From an uncultured Opitutia bacterium (GTDB taxonomy: Bacteria > Verrucomicrobiota > Verrucomicrobiia > Opitutales > Opitutaceae): a stretch of DNA of 41,703 bases. The notes beneath the pieces were generated by a model. The model did not search any database, had not been told where the DNA came from, and was given only the letters and a program-made list of their open reading frames with translations. The stretch is from NCBI GenBank assembly GCA_903869665.1, contig CAIPZZ010000258.1:1-41703 (forward strand), given 5' to 3'. Shown here piece by piece: positions 24,330 to 33,834 of the stretch; position 1 is the stretch's first letter, and the number at the start of each line of letters is the position of its first letter. The translations under genes were made by a program, and so were the position numbers.

Positions 24330-25757
24330 ATGAACAACCTCCTCGAACACCCTTGGCTCGGGCTCCTGTCCGCCGCCTGCGGCGTGGTGCTGGCCCTGCT
24401 CGCGGTCGCGCGGCTGCTGGCGGAGAAGCGCCAGCCGGGCAACACCCTCGCTTGGCTGCTAGCCATTGTGCTCGTGCCGTGGCTGGGCGTGCCGCTGTTT
24501 TTGCTGATCGGCGGGCGAAAAATCGAGCGGCTCGCGCGGGCCAAGGGCGCGCTGCGGCCGGTCCTGCCCGGTGCCGTGCCGCCCGCGGGCCGGTCGGCGG
24601 GCCGGCCGGTCGCGCAGACCGTGGTGTCGGCCGGGGCCCCGCCGCCCATCGGTGGCAACACGCTGCGGCTGCTCGCCGACGGGCAGGAGATGTTCGCCGA
24701 GATGGAGACGCGCATCCGCGCCGCACGGCACAGCATCCATATCACCACCTTCATCCTCGGGCGCGACGACACGGGCCGACGCCTCGTGCGGCTGCTGGCC
24801 GCGCGCGCGCGCGAGGGAGTGAAGGTGCGGCTGCTGCTCGACGCGGTGGGCTGCATGTTCCTCAGCCGCGACTTTCTCCACCCGCTCACCCGGGCGGGTG
24901 GAGAGGTGGCGTGGTTCATGCCGGTGCTGCATTTCGCCACGCGCGGCTCGGCCAATTTGCGCAACCACCGGAAAATCGCCGTGTTCGACCACTGCGCGGC
25001 CATTGTGGGCGGGCACAACCTCGCCCGCAATTACCTCGGCCCGCAGCCGTGGCGGCGGCGCTGGCACGACTTCAGCGCGGTCGTCACTGGCCCGGCGGCG
25101 GTGCAACTGCATGAGATTTTCGTGGCCGACTGGGGTTTCGCCACCGGGCAGCCGCCAGCGGCACTGCGGGCGGGCCTCGCCGCCGACGAGGCCCGCGCCG
25201 AGCACGGCGACGCCGAGCTGCAAGTGGTCGCCAGCGGCCCCGACGTGCCCGGCGACCCGCTCTACGAGGGCATCCTCGCCATGGTGCAGGAGGCGCAGGA
25301 GAGCGTGACCGTGATCACGCCGTATTTCATCCCCGACGAGGTGCTGATGCGCTCGCTGGTCACCAAGGCCCGCGCCGGCCGCCGTGTGACGGTGCTCGTG
25401 CCGGCGAAGCCCGACCATCTGCTCACTGAGCTAGCGCGTCGCCACGCGCTGCGCGAACTGCATGCCGCCGGCGCGGAGGTGCGCCTCGTCGGCCCCGGCA
25501 TGATGCACAGCAAGGGGCTGATCACCGACGACCGGATCGCGCTCTTCGGCTCGGCCAACCTCGACCCACGCAGCCTGTTCCTCAATTTCGAGGTCGGCGT
25601 GTTCGTCCACTCGCGTGCCGAGGTGCGGGCGATGCGGGCGTGGGCCGACGGGCTGCGGGCACAGTCGCAGCCTTTCCGGCCGGAAAGGCCGCGCGGCTTC
25701 GCGCCGCTGCGCGAGCTGGCCGAGGACGTGGCTCGCCTGCTCGCGCCGCTGCTGTGA
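24330..25757 (+). CDS. cls: Cardiolipin synthase (phospholipase D family)
   Basis: I use the ATG at 24330 (MNNLLEHPWLGLL), giving 475 residues, close to the usual ClsA length. The track start at 24204 lies inside the tRNA-Tyr sequence. Two N-terminal membrane segments are followed by two HKD motifs: NHRKIAVFDHCAAIVGGHN and MMHSKGLITDDRIALFGSAN, the paired phospholipase D active site. The enzyme joins phosphatidyl groups to make cardiolipin at the inner membrane. RTA/ITTFILGRDDTGRRL and ITPYFIPDEVLMRSL are also family blocks. It converges with citramalate synthase, with 6 bp between the ends. Confidence 0.92.
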   Translation: MNNLLEHPWLGLLSAACGVVLALLAVARLLAEKRQPGNTLAWLLAIVLVPWLGVPLFLLIGGRKIERLARAKGALRPVLPGAVPPAGRSAGRPVAQTVVSAGAPPPIGGNTLRLLADGQEMFAEMETRIRAARHSIHITTFILGRDDTGRRLVRLLAARAREGVKVRLLLDAVGCMFLSRDFLHPLTRAGGEVAWFMPVLHFATRGSANLRNHRKIAVFDHCAAIVGGHNLARNYLGPQPWRRRWHDFSAVVTGPAAVQLHEIFVADWGFATGQPPAALRAGLAADEARAEHGDAELQVVASGPDVPGDPLYEGILAMVQEAQESVTVITPYFIPDEVLMRSLVTKARAGRRVTVLVPAKPDHLLTELARRHALRELHAAGAEVRLVGPGMMHSKGLITDDRIALFGSANLDPRSLFLNFEVGVFVHSRAEVRAMRAWADGLRAQSQPFRPERPRGFAPLRELAEDVARLLAPLL

Positions 25758-25763
25758 GGGCGC

Positions 25764-27329
25764 TCAGCCCTGCGCGAGCTTGAAGTTCACCGCGTCCACC
25801 AGTGCCTCCCACGAGGCATCAATGATGTTGTCGCTCACGCCGACGGTGCCCCACACGGACTGGCCATCGCCGCTCTCGATCAGCACGCGCGTGCGCGCGC
25901 CGGTGCCGGCAGCGCTCTCCAAGATGCGGACCTTGTAGTCGCGCAACGTCAGCGCGCGCAGCGTCGGGTAGGTTTTCTCCAGCGCGAGGCGCAGTGCCCG
26001 GTCGAGCGCACCGACGGGGCCAGCGTCCTCCGCGACGGTGTGGACGTTCTCTCCGTTGACCTTGAGCTTGACCGTGGCCTCGGCCCACAGCTCCGCGCCG
26101 TGGCGCTCGATGATGACGCGGTAGCTCCCGATCTCGAAAAACGCTTTTCCCTGCGCGAGATGTTTCGCCACGAGCAGTTTGAACGACGCGTCGGCCGCCT
26201 CGTATTCGTAGCCGCGAAACTCGCGTTTCTTCAGCTCCTCGATGAGCGCCGGCATCGCCGGATTTTTCTCGTCGAGCGCGACGCCGAGCTCCTTCGCCTT
26301 GAGCATCAGGCTGCTGCGGCCGGCCATGTCGGAGACGAGCACGCGCGTGCGGTTGCCGACGAGCGCGGGATCAATGTGCTCGTAGCTGCGGGCGACCTTG
26401 CTGGCGGCGTTGGCGTGTTGGCCGCCCTTGTGCGCGAAGGCCGACTGGCCGACGAACGGCGCCTTCGGGTCGGGCCGCAGGTTGGCCAGCTCGTCGAAGA
26501 ACAGGGAGAGGTCGCGGAGCTGCGCGAGGTTGGGCGCGCAATGCGCGGTGCGGCCCATTTTCAGAAATAGGTTGGGCAGAACGGTGGTGAGGTTGGCGTT
26601 GCCCACGCGCTCGCCGTAGCCGTTGGCCGTGCCCTGCACGAGCGTCGCACCGGCGGTGATGCCCGCAAGCGTGAGCGCGACGCCGAGGCCGGAGTCGTTG
26701 TGGCAGTGGACGCCGACCTTGTCTGCGCCGAATTCACGCACGACGAGGGCCGTGATGTCCTTGAACTCGTCCACCAACGTGCCGCCGTTGGTGTCGCAGA
26801 GCGTGAGGTTGCTCGCGCCACCCCGGATGGCGGCGGCGAGCGTGCGGAGCGCGTAGGCGGGGTCGGCCTTGTAGCCGTCGTAGAAATGCTCGGCGTCGTA
26901 GATCACCTCGCGGCCCTGCGCGGCGAGGAACCGCGCGGACTCCTCGATCATGGCGAGATTCTCCTCCAACGTGGTGCGGAGCACCTCGGTCACATGCATG
27001 TCCCACGTCTTGCCGACGATGGTGAGCACGGGCATCCCGCTGTCGAGGAGGGTGCGGAGCTGCGGGTCGTCATCGGTCCGCCCGCCAGCGCGGCGGGTCG
27101 CGCCGAAGGCGGCGAGCTTGGCGTGCTTAAGCCGGAGGTTCTTCGCCTCCTGGAAAAACGTGATGTCGCGCGGATTGGAGCCGGGGAAGCCGCCCTCGAT
27201 GTAGTCCACGCCAAACGCGTCGAGCCGCTCGGCGATGCGAAGCTTGTCGGCCACGGAGAAGCTGATGCCCTCCCCCTGCGTGCCGTCGCGGAGAGTGGTG
27301 TCGTAGATCTTGAGGGCGGTGGTTTTCAT
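25764..27329 (-). CDS. cimA: (R)-citramalate synthase
   Basis: A 521-residue enzyme of the LeuA/CimA family that condenses pyruvate with acetyl-CoA to citramalate, feeding isoleucine synthesis through the threonine-independent route. Motifs seen are IYDTTLRDGTQGEGISFS, DYIEGGFPGSNP, GVHCHNDSGLGVA (metal-binding HCHND), NGYGERVGNANL, and a C-terminal LeuA-type dimer/regulatory domain from about residue 385 (VTVKLKVNGENVHTVAEDAG, DYKVRILESAAGTGARTRVL). The TLRDGTQGEG form and total length are those of CimA rather than 2-isopropylmalate synthase. The start is preceded within 10 nt by a pyrimidine-rich repeat tract. Confidence 0.93.
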   Translation of the reverse strand: MKTTALKIYDTTLRDGTQGEGISFSVADKLRIAERLDAFGVDYIEGGFPGSNPRDITFFQEAKNLRLKHAKLAAFGATRRAGGRTDDDPQLRTLLDSGMPVLTIVGKTWDMHVTEVLRTTLEENLAMIEESARFLAAQGREVIYDAEHFYDGYKADPAYALRTLAAAIRGGASNLTLCDTNGGTLVDEFKDITALVVREFGADKVGVHCHNDSGLGVALTLAGITAGATLVQGTANGYGERVGNANLTTVLPNLFLKMGRTAHCAPNLAQLRDLSLFFDELANLRPDPKAPFVGQSAFAHKGGQHANAASKVARSYEHIDPALVGNRTRVLVSDMAGRSSLMLKAKELGVALDEKNPAMPALIEELKKREFRGYEYEAADASFKLLVAKHLAQGKAFFEIGSYRVIIERHGAELWAEATVKLKVNGENVHTVAEDAGPVGALDRALRLALEKTYPTLRALTLRDYKVRILESAAGTGARTRVLIESGDGQSVWGTVGVSDNIIDASWEALVDAVNFKLAQG

Positions 27330-27336
27330 GGGCGGT

Positions 27337-27398
27337 ATGGTCGGAAGGTCGAAAGGGGAAGGTCTAAAGTCTTAAGGTCTGAAAGTCGGAAGGTCGAG
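27337..27398 (-). repeat. Pyrimidine-rich leader repeat before cimA
   Basis: The minus strand reads TCGACCTTCCGACTTTCAGA then CCTTAAGACTTTAGACCTTCCCC and TTTCGACCTTCCGACC: about seven degenerate GACYTT units spaced 7-8 nt apart, ending 8 nt before the cimA start. It is the longest leader tract in the window. Confidence 0.85.
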
Positions 27399-27410
27399 TG
27401 CGGGAAAAAC

Positions 27411-27437
27411 GAAAAACCCGGGCTGGATGGCCCGGGT
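27411..27437 (-). terminator. Rho-independent terminator
   Basis: On the minus strand, ACCCGGGC-catcca-GCCCGGGT is followed by TTTTCGTTTTT. It is an 8-bp GC-rich stem with an interrupted T-tract, placed after the SUMF1 fragment (which ends at 27526) and before the cimA leader, so it would isolate cimA from upstream transcription. Confidence 0.8.
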
Positions 27438-27525
27438 CAGGAAACTTGGCGTTGCTTGTCGTGTGCTTACGCCGCGTCCTGCCCGGGGAGGGCAATGATA
27501 ATCGCGGCAATAATGGGCGTGGCGG

Positions 27526-27876
27526 TCACGGTGCGGTCACGGTGGGCGGGACCGACGGGGTTGTCGAGGACGAATTTCGGACGAGGGCGAGGCGGAAGCC
27601 CACGCCGTCGTTGCGGTTGTCCCGCTCGCTTTGGTTGCGTAACGCTGAGCGAACGTCCGTCGCGCGGTTGATCCAACTGCCGCCGCGATCGATGCGGAGG
27701 GAGCCCGAGGCCGGTCCGCGCGGATTGGTCACCTCCCCACCCCGATAACGGCCAAGCCAGTCCAAGCACCATTCCCGCACGTTCCCGTGCATATCCGCCA
27801 ACCCCCACCCATTCGCCTGCTTCGTCCCCACCGGATGCGTTGTGCCTCCGCTGTTCTCCGCCGTCCATGGGAAAGC
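27526..27876 (-). pseudogene. C-terminal fragment of a SUMF1/FGE-sulfatase-domain protein
   Basis: The frame from FPWTAENSGGTTHPVGTKQA through NGWGLADMHGNVREWCLDWL, LRIDRGGSWINRATDVRSA and NRNDGVGFRLALV is the C-terminal half of a formylglycine-generating-enzyme-like domain. An in-frame stop at 27877-27879 directly precedes it, and no N-terminal half is found in other frames. The residue that is a catalytic cysteine in true FGE is not present in the RGGSW stretch, so this would be one of the non-FGE SUMF1-like proteins common in this phylum. The ORF-track start at 27831 (MGTKQ) is simply the first start-like codon inside the fragment. A terminator follows at 27411-27437. Confidence 0.75.
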
Positions 27877-28089
27877 TCACGAAGTCCGTCTGAAGCGGGC
27901 CAGCCAAGGGCGGCGGCGTTTCGGTGGTCATGGTGTGGTCTGAGGCGGCTGCGCGACATTCAGGGGCGGCTTGTCTCGCGTGGCAACGCGCAAGTGAGAA
28001 TCGGCGCCACGGTTCGGGGTCGGATCTAAGCCAGTGAAATCAGCCGTTGACAACGCGCTACGGTGGCGCAGCGTGTCGCTCCCCTTTGT

Positions 28090-28166
<77 letters not shown>

Positions 28167-28173
28167 ATTTCCC

Positions 28174-28191
28174 GCCGGGTGGACGCCCGGC
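28174..28191 (+). terminator. Possible tRNA-Met terminator hairpin
   Basis: GCCGGG-tggacg-CCCGGC, a 6-bp GC stem 8 nt after the tRNA, followed by a C/T-rich stretch (CCGCCCGGTTTCCTTCCCC) rather than a clean T-tract. Its function as a terminator is uncertain. Confidence 0.4.
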
Positions 28192-28211
28192 CCGCCCGGT
28201 TTCCTTCCCCG

Positions 28212-30218
28212 ATGAATGCTAAATCCCCGCGTTTTCTCTGCGGCTTGGTGGCCGCGCTTGTGTCCGCCGCGATCTTGCGCGCACAGCCCGCCCCCGCCGC
28301 CACCCCGGTCATCCGGGTCAACGCCGCCGCGACCAAGCCGTCCAGCCCGCTGCTCTACGGGTTGATGACCGAGGAGATCAATTACTCCTACGCGGGCGGC
28401 CTCTACGCCGAGCTCATCATCAACCGCTCCTTTCAGGACAATGCGCGGAACCCCGACTATTGGTCGCTCGTGAAGGATGCCGCCGCAGCCGGATCCATCG
28501 CGCTCGACCGCACCGAGCATCTCAACGACGCGCTGCCTGTCAGCCTGCGGATTGACAACACCAGTGCCGCGCCCGGCCCGGCGCAGGGCGGGGCCGCCGG
28601 TGCGCCGCGCACCCGCCTCGGCGTCGCCAACGCCGGCTACTGGGGCATCCCGGTAAAACCATCCACGACCTATCGCGCGTCGTTCTTCGCCAAGGCCGAC
28701 AACAATTTCTCCGGCCCCGTCGCGCTTAGCCTAGAGAGCAACGACGGCGCGACCGTCTTCGCCCGCGCGCAGGTCACCGGCGTCTCCGGCGGCTGGAAAA
28801 AATATGAGGCCGTGCTGACCACTGCCGCCAACGTCAGTCCCACCGCCGCCGCGCGCTTCGTCCTCCTTACTGGCTCGCCCGGCACTGTCTGGCTCAGCCA
28901 GGTCTCGCTGTTTCCGCCGACGTGGAACAACCGCCCCAACGGCCTCCGCCCCGACCTCATGCGGCTCCTCTCGGACTTGCGGCCGACGTTCCTCCGTTTC
29001 CCCGGCGGCAACTACGTCGAGGGCAACTCGCCCGAGACGCGCTTCGACTTCAAGAAAACCATCGGCCCGGTTGAGGAGCGGCCCGGGCACATGGGGACCT
29101 GGAGCTATCGCTCCTCCGACGGCCTCGGCCTGCTGGAGTTTTTGACGTGGTGCGAGGATCTGAAAATGGAGCCCGTGCTCGCCGTTTTCGCGGGCCTGAC
29201 CCTCGGCGGCACCACGATCTCCGCCGGCCCGGCGCTCGAGCCCTACGTGCAGGACGCGCTCGACGAGATCGAATATGTCACCGGCGACGTGAGCACCAAG
29301 TGGGGCGCGCAGCGCGCGAAGGACGGCCACTCCGCGCCCTTCAAGCTGACCTACGTCGAGATCGGCAACGAGGACAACGCGCGCTCCAATTACGACGCGC
29401 GCTTCGCCCAGTTCCACGACGCCATCAAGGCGAAGCACCCGCAGCTCCAGCTCATCGCCACCCTCGCCGTCCAATCCCGCACGCCCGACCTGATTGACGA
29501 CCACCAGTATTACAACTCCGGCCAGATCACCGCCCGCCAGGCCGCCACCCGCTACGACACCGCTGACCGCAAAGGCCCCAAGATCATTTTCGGCGAATAC
29601 GCCACGCGCGGTGCCACCCCGCCCACACCCGACCTCAACAACGCCCTCGGCGACGCGGCCTTCCTGACCGGTCTGGAGCGCAACTCCGACCATGTCATCA
29701 TGTCCACCTACGCGCCGCTCTTTCTCAATGTGAATCCCGGTGCCTCCAGCTGGCCCACCGATCTCATCGGCTACGACGCGCTCAACAGCTTCGGTTCCGT
29801 CTCCTATTACGTCCAAAAAATGTTCGGCACCCACCACGGCGACACCATCTTGGCCACGACGATTGAGAACACGCCCACCGAGCGACTGACCGCCGACCGC
29901 GGCGGCAGCGCGCAACCGGCGGACGTGCCCTCGCTCTTCGCCAGCGCCACGCGCGACACCGCCAAGGGCGTGATTTACCTAAAAGTCGTCAACGGTGCCG
30001 GCACCCCGCAGCCCGTGAGTATCGAATTCAACGGCGTGAACGTCGCCGCGACCGGCGAGGCCACCGTGCTCACCTCAGCCAATCTCACCGACGTCAACTC
30101 CCTCACCGAGCCGATGAAGGTCACGCCGAAGACCGAGCCCGCCACGGGCCTCGCCGGTAAGTTCACCCGCACCTTCCCCGCTCATTCCGTCACTGTGCTG
30201 GAGCTGAAGGCGAACTGA
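28212..30218 (+). CDS. Secreted alpha-L-arabinofuranosidase, GH51
   Basis: I use the ATG at 28212 (668 residues); the track start at 28140 lies inside the tRNA. Residues 1-24 are a signal peptide (LVSAAILRA/Q). A CBM4_9-like beta-sandwich (about 80-235: TYRASFFAKADNNFSGPV, GGWKKYEAVL) is followed by the GH51 catalytic barrel: FLRFPGGNYVEG, acid/base glutamate in EIGNED (about residue 383), nucleophile glutamate in IIFGEYATRG (about 460). A C-terminal beta domain ends the protein. It would release L-arabinofuranose from arabinan or arabinoxylan outside the cytoplasm. It converges with the minus-strand importer and arabinose genes (24 bp between the ends), whose products would use the released sugar. 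Confidence 0.92.
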   Translation: MNAKSPRFLCGLVAALVSAAILRAQPAPAATPVIRVNAAATKPSSPLLYGLMTEEINYSYAGGLYAELIINRSFQDNARNPDYWSLVKDAAAAGSIALDRTEHLNDALPVSLRIDNTSAAPGPAQGGAAGAPRTRLGVANAGYWGIPVKPSTTYRASFFAKADNNFSGPVALSLESNDGATVFARAQVTGVSGGWKKYEAVLTTAANVSPTAAARFVLLTGSPGTVWLSQVSLFPPTWNNRPNGLRPDLMRLLSDLRPTFLRFPGGNYVEGNSPETRFDFKKTIGPVEERPGHMGTWSYRSSDGLGLLEFLTWCEDLKMEPVLAVFAGLTLGGTTISAGPALEPYVQDALDEIEYVTGDVSTKWGAQRAKDGHSAPFKLTYVEIGNEDNARSNYDARFAQFHDAIKAKHPQLQLIATLAVQSRTPDLIDDHQYYNSGQITARQAATRYDTADRKGPKIIFGEYATRGATPPTPDLNNALGDAAFLTGLERNSDHVIMSTYAPLFLNVNPGASSWPTDLIGYDALNSFGSVSYYVQKMFGTHHGDTILATTIENTPTERLTADRGGSAQPADVPSLFASATRDTAKGVIYLKVVNGAGTPQPVSIEFNGVNVAATGEATVLTSANLTDVNSLTEPMKVTPKTEPATGLAGKFTRTFPAHSVTVLELKAN

Positions 30219-30242
30219 GTGAGCCTGGGGCCGGCCGCCGGC

Positions 30243-31208
30243 TCAGGCCCGCCGGCCCAGCCGCCCCAGAAGGCGTTGCAGGAGGATGAAGCCGAGCAGC
30301 AACGCGCCGATGATGATGCGCGTCCACGCCGGATCCAGCCGGCCGTCGAACCGGATAGCCGATTGGATGACGCCGAAAATCAGCAGCCCCAGCAGCGTGC
30401 CCAAGATGTTGCCGCGTCCGCCGGTGAGCAACGTGCCGCCGATGACCACGGAAGCGATCGCGTCCAGCTCAAGGCCGATGCCGTCGCGGGGGTTGCCGGA
30501 GCCGGAGTTGAGCATCAGGGCGAGGCCGGCGAGTGAGGCAAAAAAACCGTTGAGCGCATACACGCCGATGCGGGTGGAGGCGACCGGCAGGCCCATCAGC
30601 AGCGCCGACTGCTCGCTGCCACCGAGCGCGAGCAGGTTGCGCCCGAACCGGGTAAAGTGCCCGATGACCCCACCAGCCACCAAGACCGCCAGTAGCACCA
30701 CGGCGGATAGCTTGAGCGCGGCGGTTTCACCCAAAGGCCAGTCCCAGAGGGTGAGTTTGGTGAGCGCAGGGTGGGAGAGTCCGGTCGGGTCGGTGCTGAT
30801 CCAATACGCCGAACCGCGCATCAAAAACATGCCGGCCAAGGTGATCAAAAACGCCGGCTGCCGGAAATAATGGATGAGCGCGCCCATTCCGGCACCCAAC
30901 ACCGTGCCGACGCCCAACGCCAAGGCGGCGGCCAAGACGGGCGGGACACCTTTCTTTTCCACCAGCGTGGCGACCAGAATTGAGGTGAAGCCGACGACCG
31001 CGCCGACGGAGAGATCAATCCCGCCCGAAAAAATTACCAAGGTCATGCCGGTGGCAGCGATGCCTAGCGCGGCGTTGTCGGTGAACAAATCCGCCGCGAC
31101 GCCGAGCGAAAAAAAGTGGTCGTAGTTGAGTCCCGCCGCGACATAGAGCACCGCAAGCACGGCGGCGGTCACGATGAGGGGCAGGCGGCGTTGAAGGGCG
31201 GGTTTCAT
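30243..31208 (-). CDS. yjfF: Sugar ABC transporter permease, YjfF-like
   Basis: A 321-residue inner-membrane permease of the RbsC/YjfF family. Conserved blocks are ALGIAATGMTLVIFSGGIDLSVGAVVGF, LITLAGMFLMRGSAYWIS, GRNLLALGGSEQSALLMGLPV, and LELDAIASVVIGGTLLTGGRG. It is the fourth gene of a ytfQ-ytfR-ytfT-yjfF-like order and overlaps the other permease by four bases (ATGA). In E. coli this system imports galactofuranose; here the neighbouring arabinose genes suggest arabinofuranose. A good Shine-Dalgarno-like AAGGAGGT precedes its start, encoded in the end of the upstream gene. Confidence 0.88.
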   Translation of the reverse strand: MKPALQRRLPLIVTAAVLAVLYVAAGLNYDHFFSLGVAADLFTDNAALGIAATGMTLVIFSGGIDLSVGAVVGFTSILVATLVEKKGVPPVLAAALALGVGTVLGAGMGALIHYFRQPAFLITLAGMFLMRGSAYWISTDPTGLSHPALTKLTLWDWPLGETAALKLSAVVLLAVLVAGGVIGHFTRFGRNLLALGGSEQSALLMGLPVASTRIGVYALNGFFASLAGLALMLNSGSGNPRDGIGLELDAIASVVIGGTLLTGGRGNILGTLLGLLIFGVIQSAIRFDGRLDPAWTRIIIGALLLGFILLQRLLGRLGRRA

Positions 31209-32215
31209 GCGACCTCCTTTTTGGGCAGCAGTCCGCGCAGCCAGCGACCAGCGCGGTCAGATTGGAGCACACAAACGACGAGGATGAGGATGGCCTTCGG
31301 CACGGACGCGACGGGCGGTGGCACGCCGAGAAACACGAGGGTGGGAGACAGGGTTTGCAGCAACAGCACGCCGGCAAAGGTGCCCGCCAGCGTGAAGCGT
31401 CCGCCATTGAGCGCGGTGCCGCCCACGACCACGGCGAAGATGGCGTCGAGCTCCATGTTTTCGCCCGAGCGGTAGGGGTCGGCGGCGCCGATGTTGGCCG
31501 CGTCCATCGCGCCGGCCAGCGCGGCACACAGGCCGCACAGCAGGTAGGCGAGGCATTTCATGCGGGCGGTGGCGAGTCCGGCGAAGCGGCTGGCGACGGG
31601 ATTGTCGCCGACGGCCTCGATGAACAAGCCGGCGGCGGTGCGGCGCAGGGCGGCCTGGGCGACGAGATAAAGCAGGCCGGCCAAGATGGCCGCGAAGGGC
31701 AGCCCGAGCAGGAAGCCTTTGCCCAGATACTCAAACCCGGGATGCTTGATCAGGAGCACATCGCCATGGGCCACAAACTGCGCGATACCACGGCCGCTCA
31801 CCATCAAGATGAGCGTGGCCACAATGGGTTGGACCCCGGCGTAGGCGACGAGGATGCCGTTGAGCAGGCCGGCCAGCGCGCCGGCACCAAGCGTGGCGGC
31901 GAGCACTAGCGGCAGCGACGTGTGGCCGCTGGTGATGCACAGTCCGGCCGTGGCACCGGCCACAGCCATGACGGAGCCGACGGAGAGATCCACGCCGCCG
32001 GTGGCGATGACCAGCGTCATGCCGAGGGCGACGACAAAGGTGCGGGCACCTTGGTTGAAAATATCCACCGGCGCGCCGAAGAGGTGTCCCTCCAGCACGC
32101 CAATTTTCAAGAAATCGGGATTGTGGATAAGATTGACGACCAGCAGCAGGGCGAGGCCGGCCAGTGGCCAGACCACCGGCGAGCGCAAAAAACGTTGGAG
32201 GCGCGAATCAATCAT
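31205..32215 (-). CDS. ytfT: Sugar ABC transporter permease, YtfT-like
   Basis: A 336-residue inner-membrane permease, the partner of the YjfF-like protein. Motifs are FVVALGMTLVIATGGVDLSVGSVMAVAG, LNGILVAYAGVQPIVATLILM, GRGIAQFV, GDNPVASRFAGLATARMK, and ELDAIFAVVVGGTALNGGRF. The 336-residue length and the paired-permease arrangement are those of the furanose-type importers, unlike ribose or xylose systems that usually have one permease. It overlaps the ATPase gene by eight bases and the next permease by four, so all three are tightly coupled. Confidence 0.88.
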   Translation of the reverse strand: MIDSRLQRFLRSPVVWPLAGLALLLVVNLIHNPDFLKIGVLEGHLFGAPVDIFNQGARTFVVALGMTLVIATGGVDLSVGSVMAVAGATAGLCITSGHTSLPLVLAATLGAGALAGLLNGILVAYAGVQPIVATLILMVSGRGIAQFVAHGDVLLIKHPGFEYLGKGFLLGLPFAAILAGLLYLVAQAALRRTAAGLFIEAVGDNPVASRFAGLATARMKCLAYLLCGLCAALAGAMDAANIGAADPYRSGENMELDAIFAVVVGGTALNGGRFTLAGTFAGVLLLQTLSPTLVFLGVPPPVASVPKAILILVVCVLQSDRAGRWLRGLLPKKEVA

Positions 32216-33728
32216 GGGCTTGGTGGCCGCCGGCCATGGCTTGCATCACGCGCGGCGCGTTGAGGTCGGTGCCGGTGAACTCGGCGGCGTGGCGGCGCTC
32301 ACGCAGCACGACGACGCGCGTGCTGTTGCGCACGATCTCGTCGAGTTCCGAGGAGATAAACAGCACCGACACGCCGTCGGCGCACAACTGGGCGACGAGC
32401 GCCTCGATCTCTGCCTTCGCGCCGATGTCAATGCCGCGGGTGGGCTCGTCGAGGATGATCAGCGCCGGGCGGGTGGCGAGCCAACGAGCGAGCAGGACTT
32501 TCTGCTGGTTGCCGCCGGAGAGATTTTTAATCGGGGTCTCGGGGCTGGCGGTCTTGATGCGGAGGGCGCGGATGTAGTGGTCGCAGAGTTTGTCCTGCTC
32601 CGCGCGGGAGAGCGGGCGGGTGGCGCCTTGCCGGGCTTGCAGGGCCACGATGAGATTTTCACGCACGGAGAGATTGGGCAAAATACCCTCGTGCTTGCGG
32701 TCCTCGGAGCAGAAGGCGAGGCCGGCGGCGATGGCTTCGCGGGGTGAGTGCAGGCCCACGCTCTTGCCGTCGCGGGTCAGCTCGCCGCTGTCGCGCTGAT
32801 CAATGCCAAAGAGCAGGCGGGCGGTCTCGGTGCGGCCGGAACCGAGCAGGCCGGCGAGGCCGAGGATTTCGCCTTGGCGGATTTCGAGGTCGAGCGGGTG
32901 CAGGGCGCCTTGGCGCGACAGGCCCCGGGCGGCGAGCAGCGGCGCGCCCGTCGGAGTCTGGGTTGCGGTGCCGCCGGTGGCGTGCGTGGCCTCCGCGATG
33001 TCGCGGCCCAGCATTTTGCCCACCAACGCGAGGCGCGGCAGTTCCGCCGTGAGGTATTCGCCGACGAGGGCGCCGTTGCGCAGCACGGTGATACGGTCGC
33101 TCACCGCATAGACTTGGTCGAGGAAGTGAGTGACGAACACGATACCCAGGCCCTCGCCACGCAGCCGGCGCATGATGGCGAAGAGGTCGCCCACTTCCTT
33201 TTCATCGAGACTGGCGGTTGGCTCGTCGAGGATGAGCAGACGTGCCTTGAGGTCGAGGGCGCGGGCGATGGCGACCATCTGCTGCAAAGCGACGGACAGG
33301 CTGCCCAGCTCCGCATCCACATCGAGTTCAAGCCCGAGCCGCGCCAGCGCGGTGCGGGCGTGGCGGCGGACGGCGGGCCAGTTGACGAAACCGCCTTTGC
33401 CGGGTTGGCGGCCGAGGCAGAGGTTTTCCGCGATGGAGAGCGAGGTGACGAGGTTGACCTCTTGGTAAACGGTGCTGATGCCGCACTGCTCGGCCTCCTT
33501 GGGCGAGGCGGGGCGGACCAGTTCGCCTTTGAGGCGGATTTCGCCCGCGTCGGCAGGATACACGCCGGTGAGAACCTTGATGAGGGTGGACTTGCCCGCG
33601 CCGTTTTCACCGAGCAAGGCGTGGATCTCGCCGGCCAGCACGGTCAAATCCACGCCAGCCAGCGCGGTGACACCGGGGAACTTTTTCCCGATGCCGCGGA
33701 GGGCGAGGAGTGGCGGAGGCTGGCTCAT
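32208..33728 (-). CDS. ytfR: Sugar ABC transporter ATP-binding protein, YtfR-like
   Basis: A 506-residue double ATPase of the RbsA/AraG/YtfR type. The N-terminal cassette has Walker A LGENGAGKSTLIKVLTG, signature region LSVALQQMVAIARAL and Walker B LLILDEPTASLD. The SVA-x-QQ form is one I recall from YtfR rather than RbsA. The C-terminal cassette has the degenerate Walker A LLGSGRTETARLLFG, signature LSGGNQQKVLLARWL and Walker B LIILDEPTRGID. It energises the two permeases that follow with overlapping starts. A terminator-like hairpin lies in the gap between the binding-protein gene and this one. Confidence 0.92.
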   Translation of the reverse strand: MSQPPPLLALRGIGKKFPGVTALAGVDLTVLAGEIHALLGENGAGKSTLIKVLTGVYPADAGEIRLKGELVRPASPKEAEQCGISTVYQEVNLVTSLSIAENLCLGRQPGKGGFVNWPAVRRHARTALARLGLELDVDAELGSLSVALQQMVAIARALDLKARLLILDEPTASLDEKEVGDLFAIMRRLRGEGLGIVFVTHFLDQVYAVSDRITVLRNGALVGEYLTAELPRLALVGKMLGRDIAEATHATGGTATQTPTGAPLLAARGLSRQGALHPLDLEIRQGEILGLAGLLGSGRTETARLLFGIDQRDSGELTRDGKSVGLHSPREAIAAGLAFCSEDRKHEGILPNLSVRENLIVALQARQGATRPLSRAEQDKLCDHYIRALRIKTASPETPIKNLSGGNQQKVLLARWLATRPALIILDEPTRGIDIGAKAEIEALVAQLCADGVSVLFISSELDEIVRNSTRVVVLRERRHAAEFTGTDLNAPRVMQAMAGGHQAHD

Positions 33729-33834
33729 GGAGCTGTCACGGAAGTGGCGAGGATGAAGCGAGGCAAGCGCGCACCGTCGGGCTGGCCGTCATTCGCTCGT
33801 GCCGCCGGGCGCTCCGGGCGTGCAGCGACGACAA

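Noticed and set aside
28731-29915. 394-codon minus-strand ORF
   Set aside because: Antisense shadow of the GH51 arabinofuranosidase; no recognisable domains.
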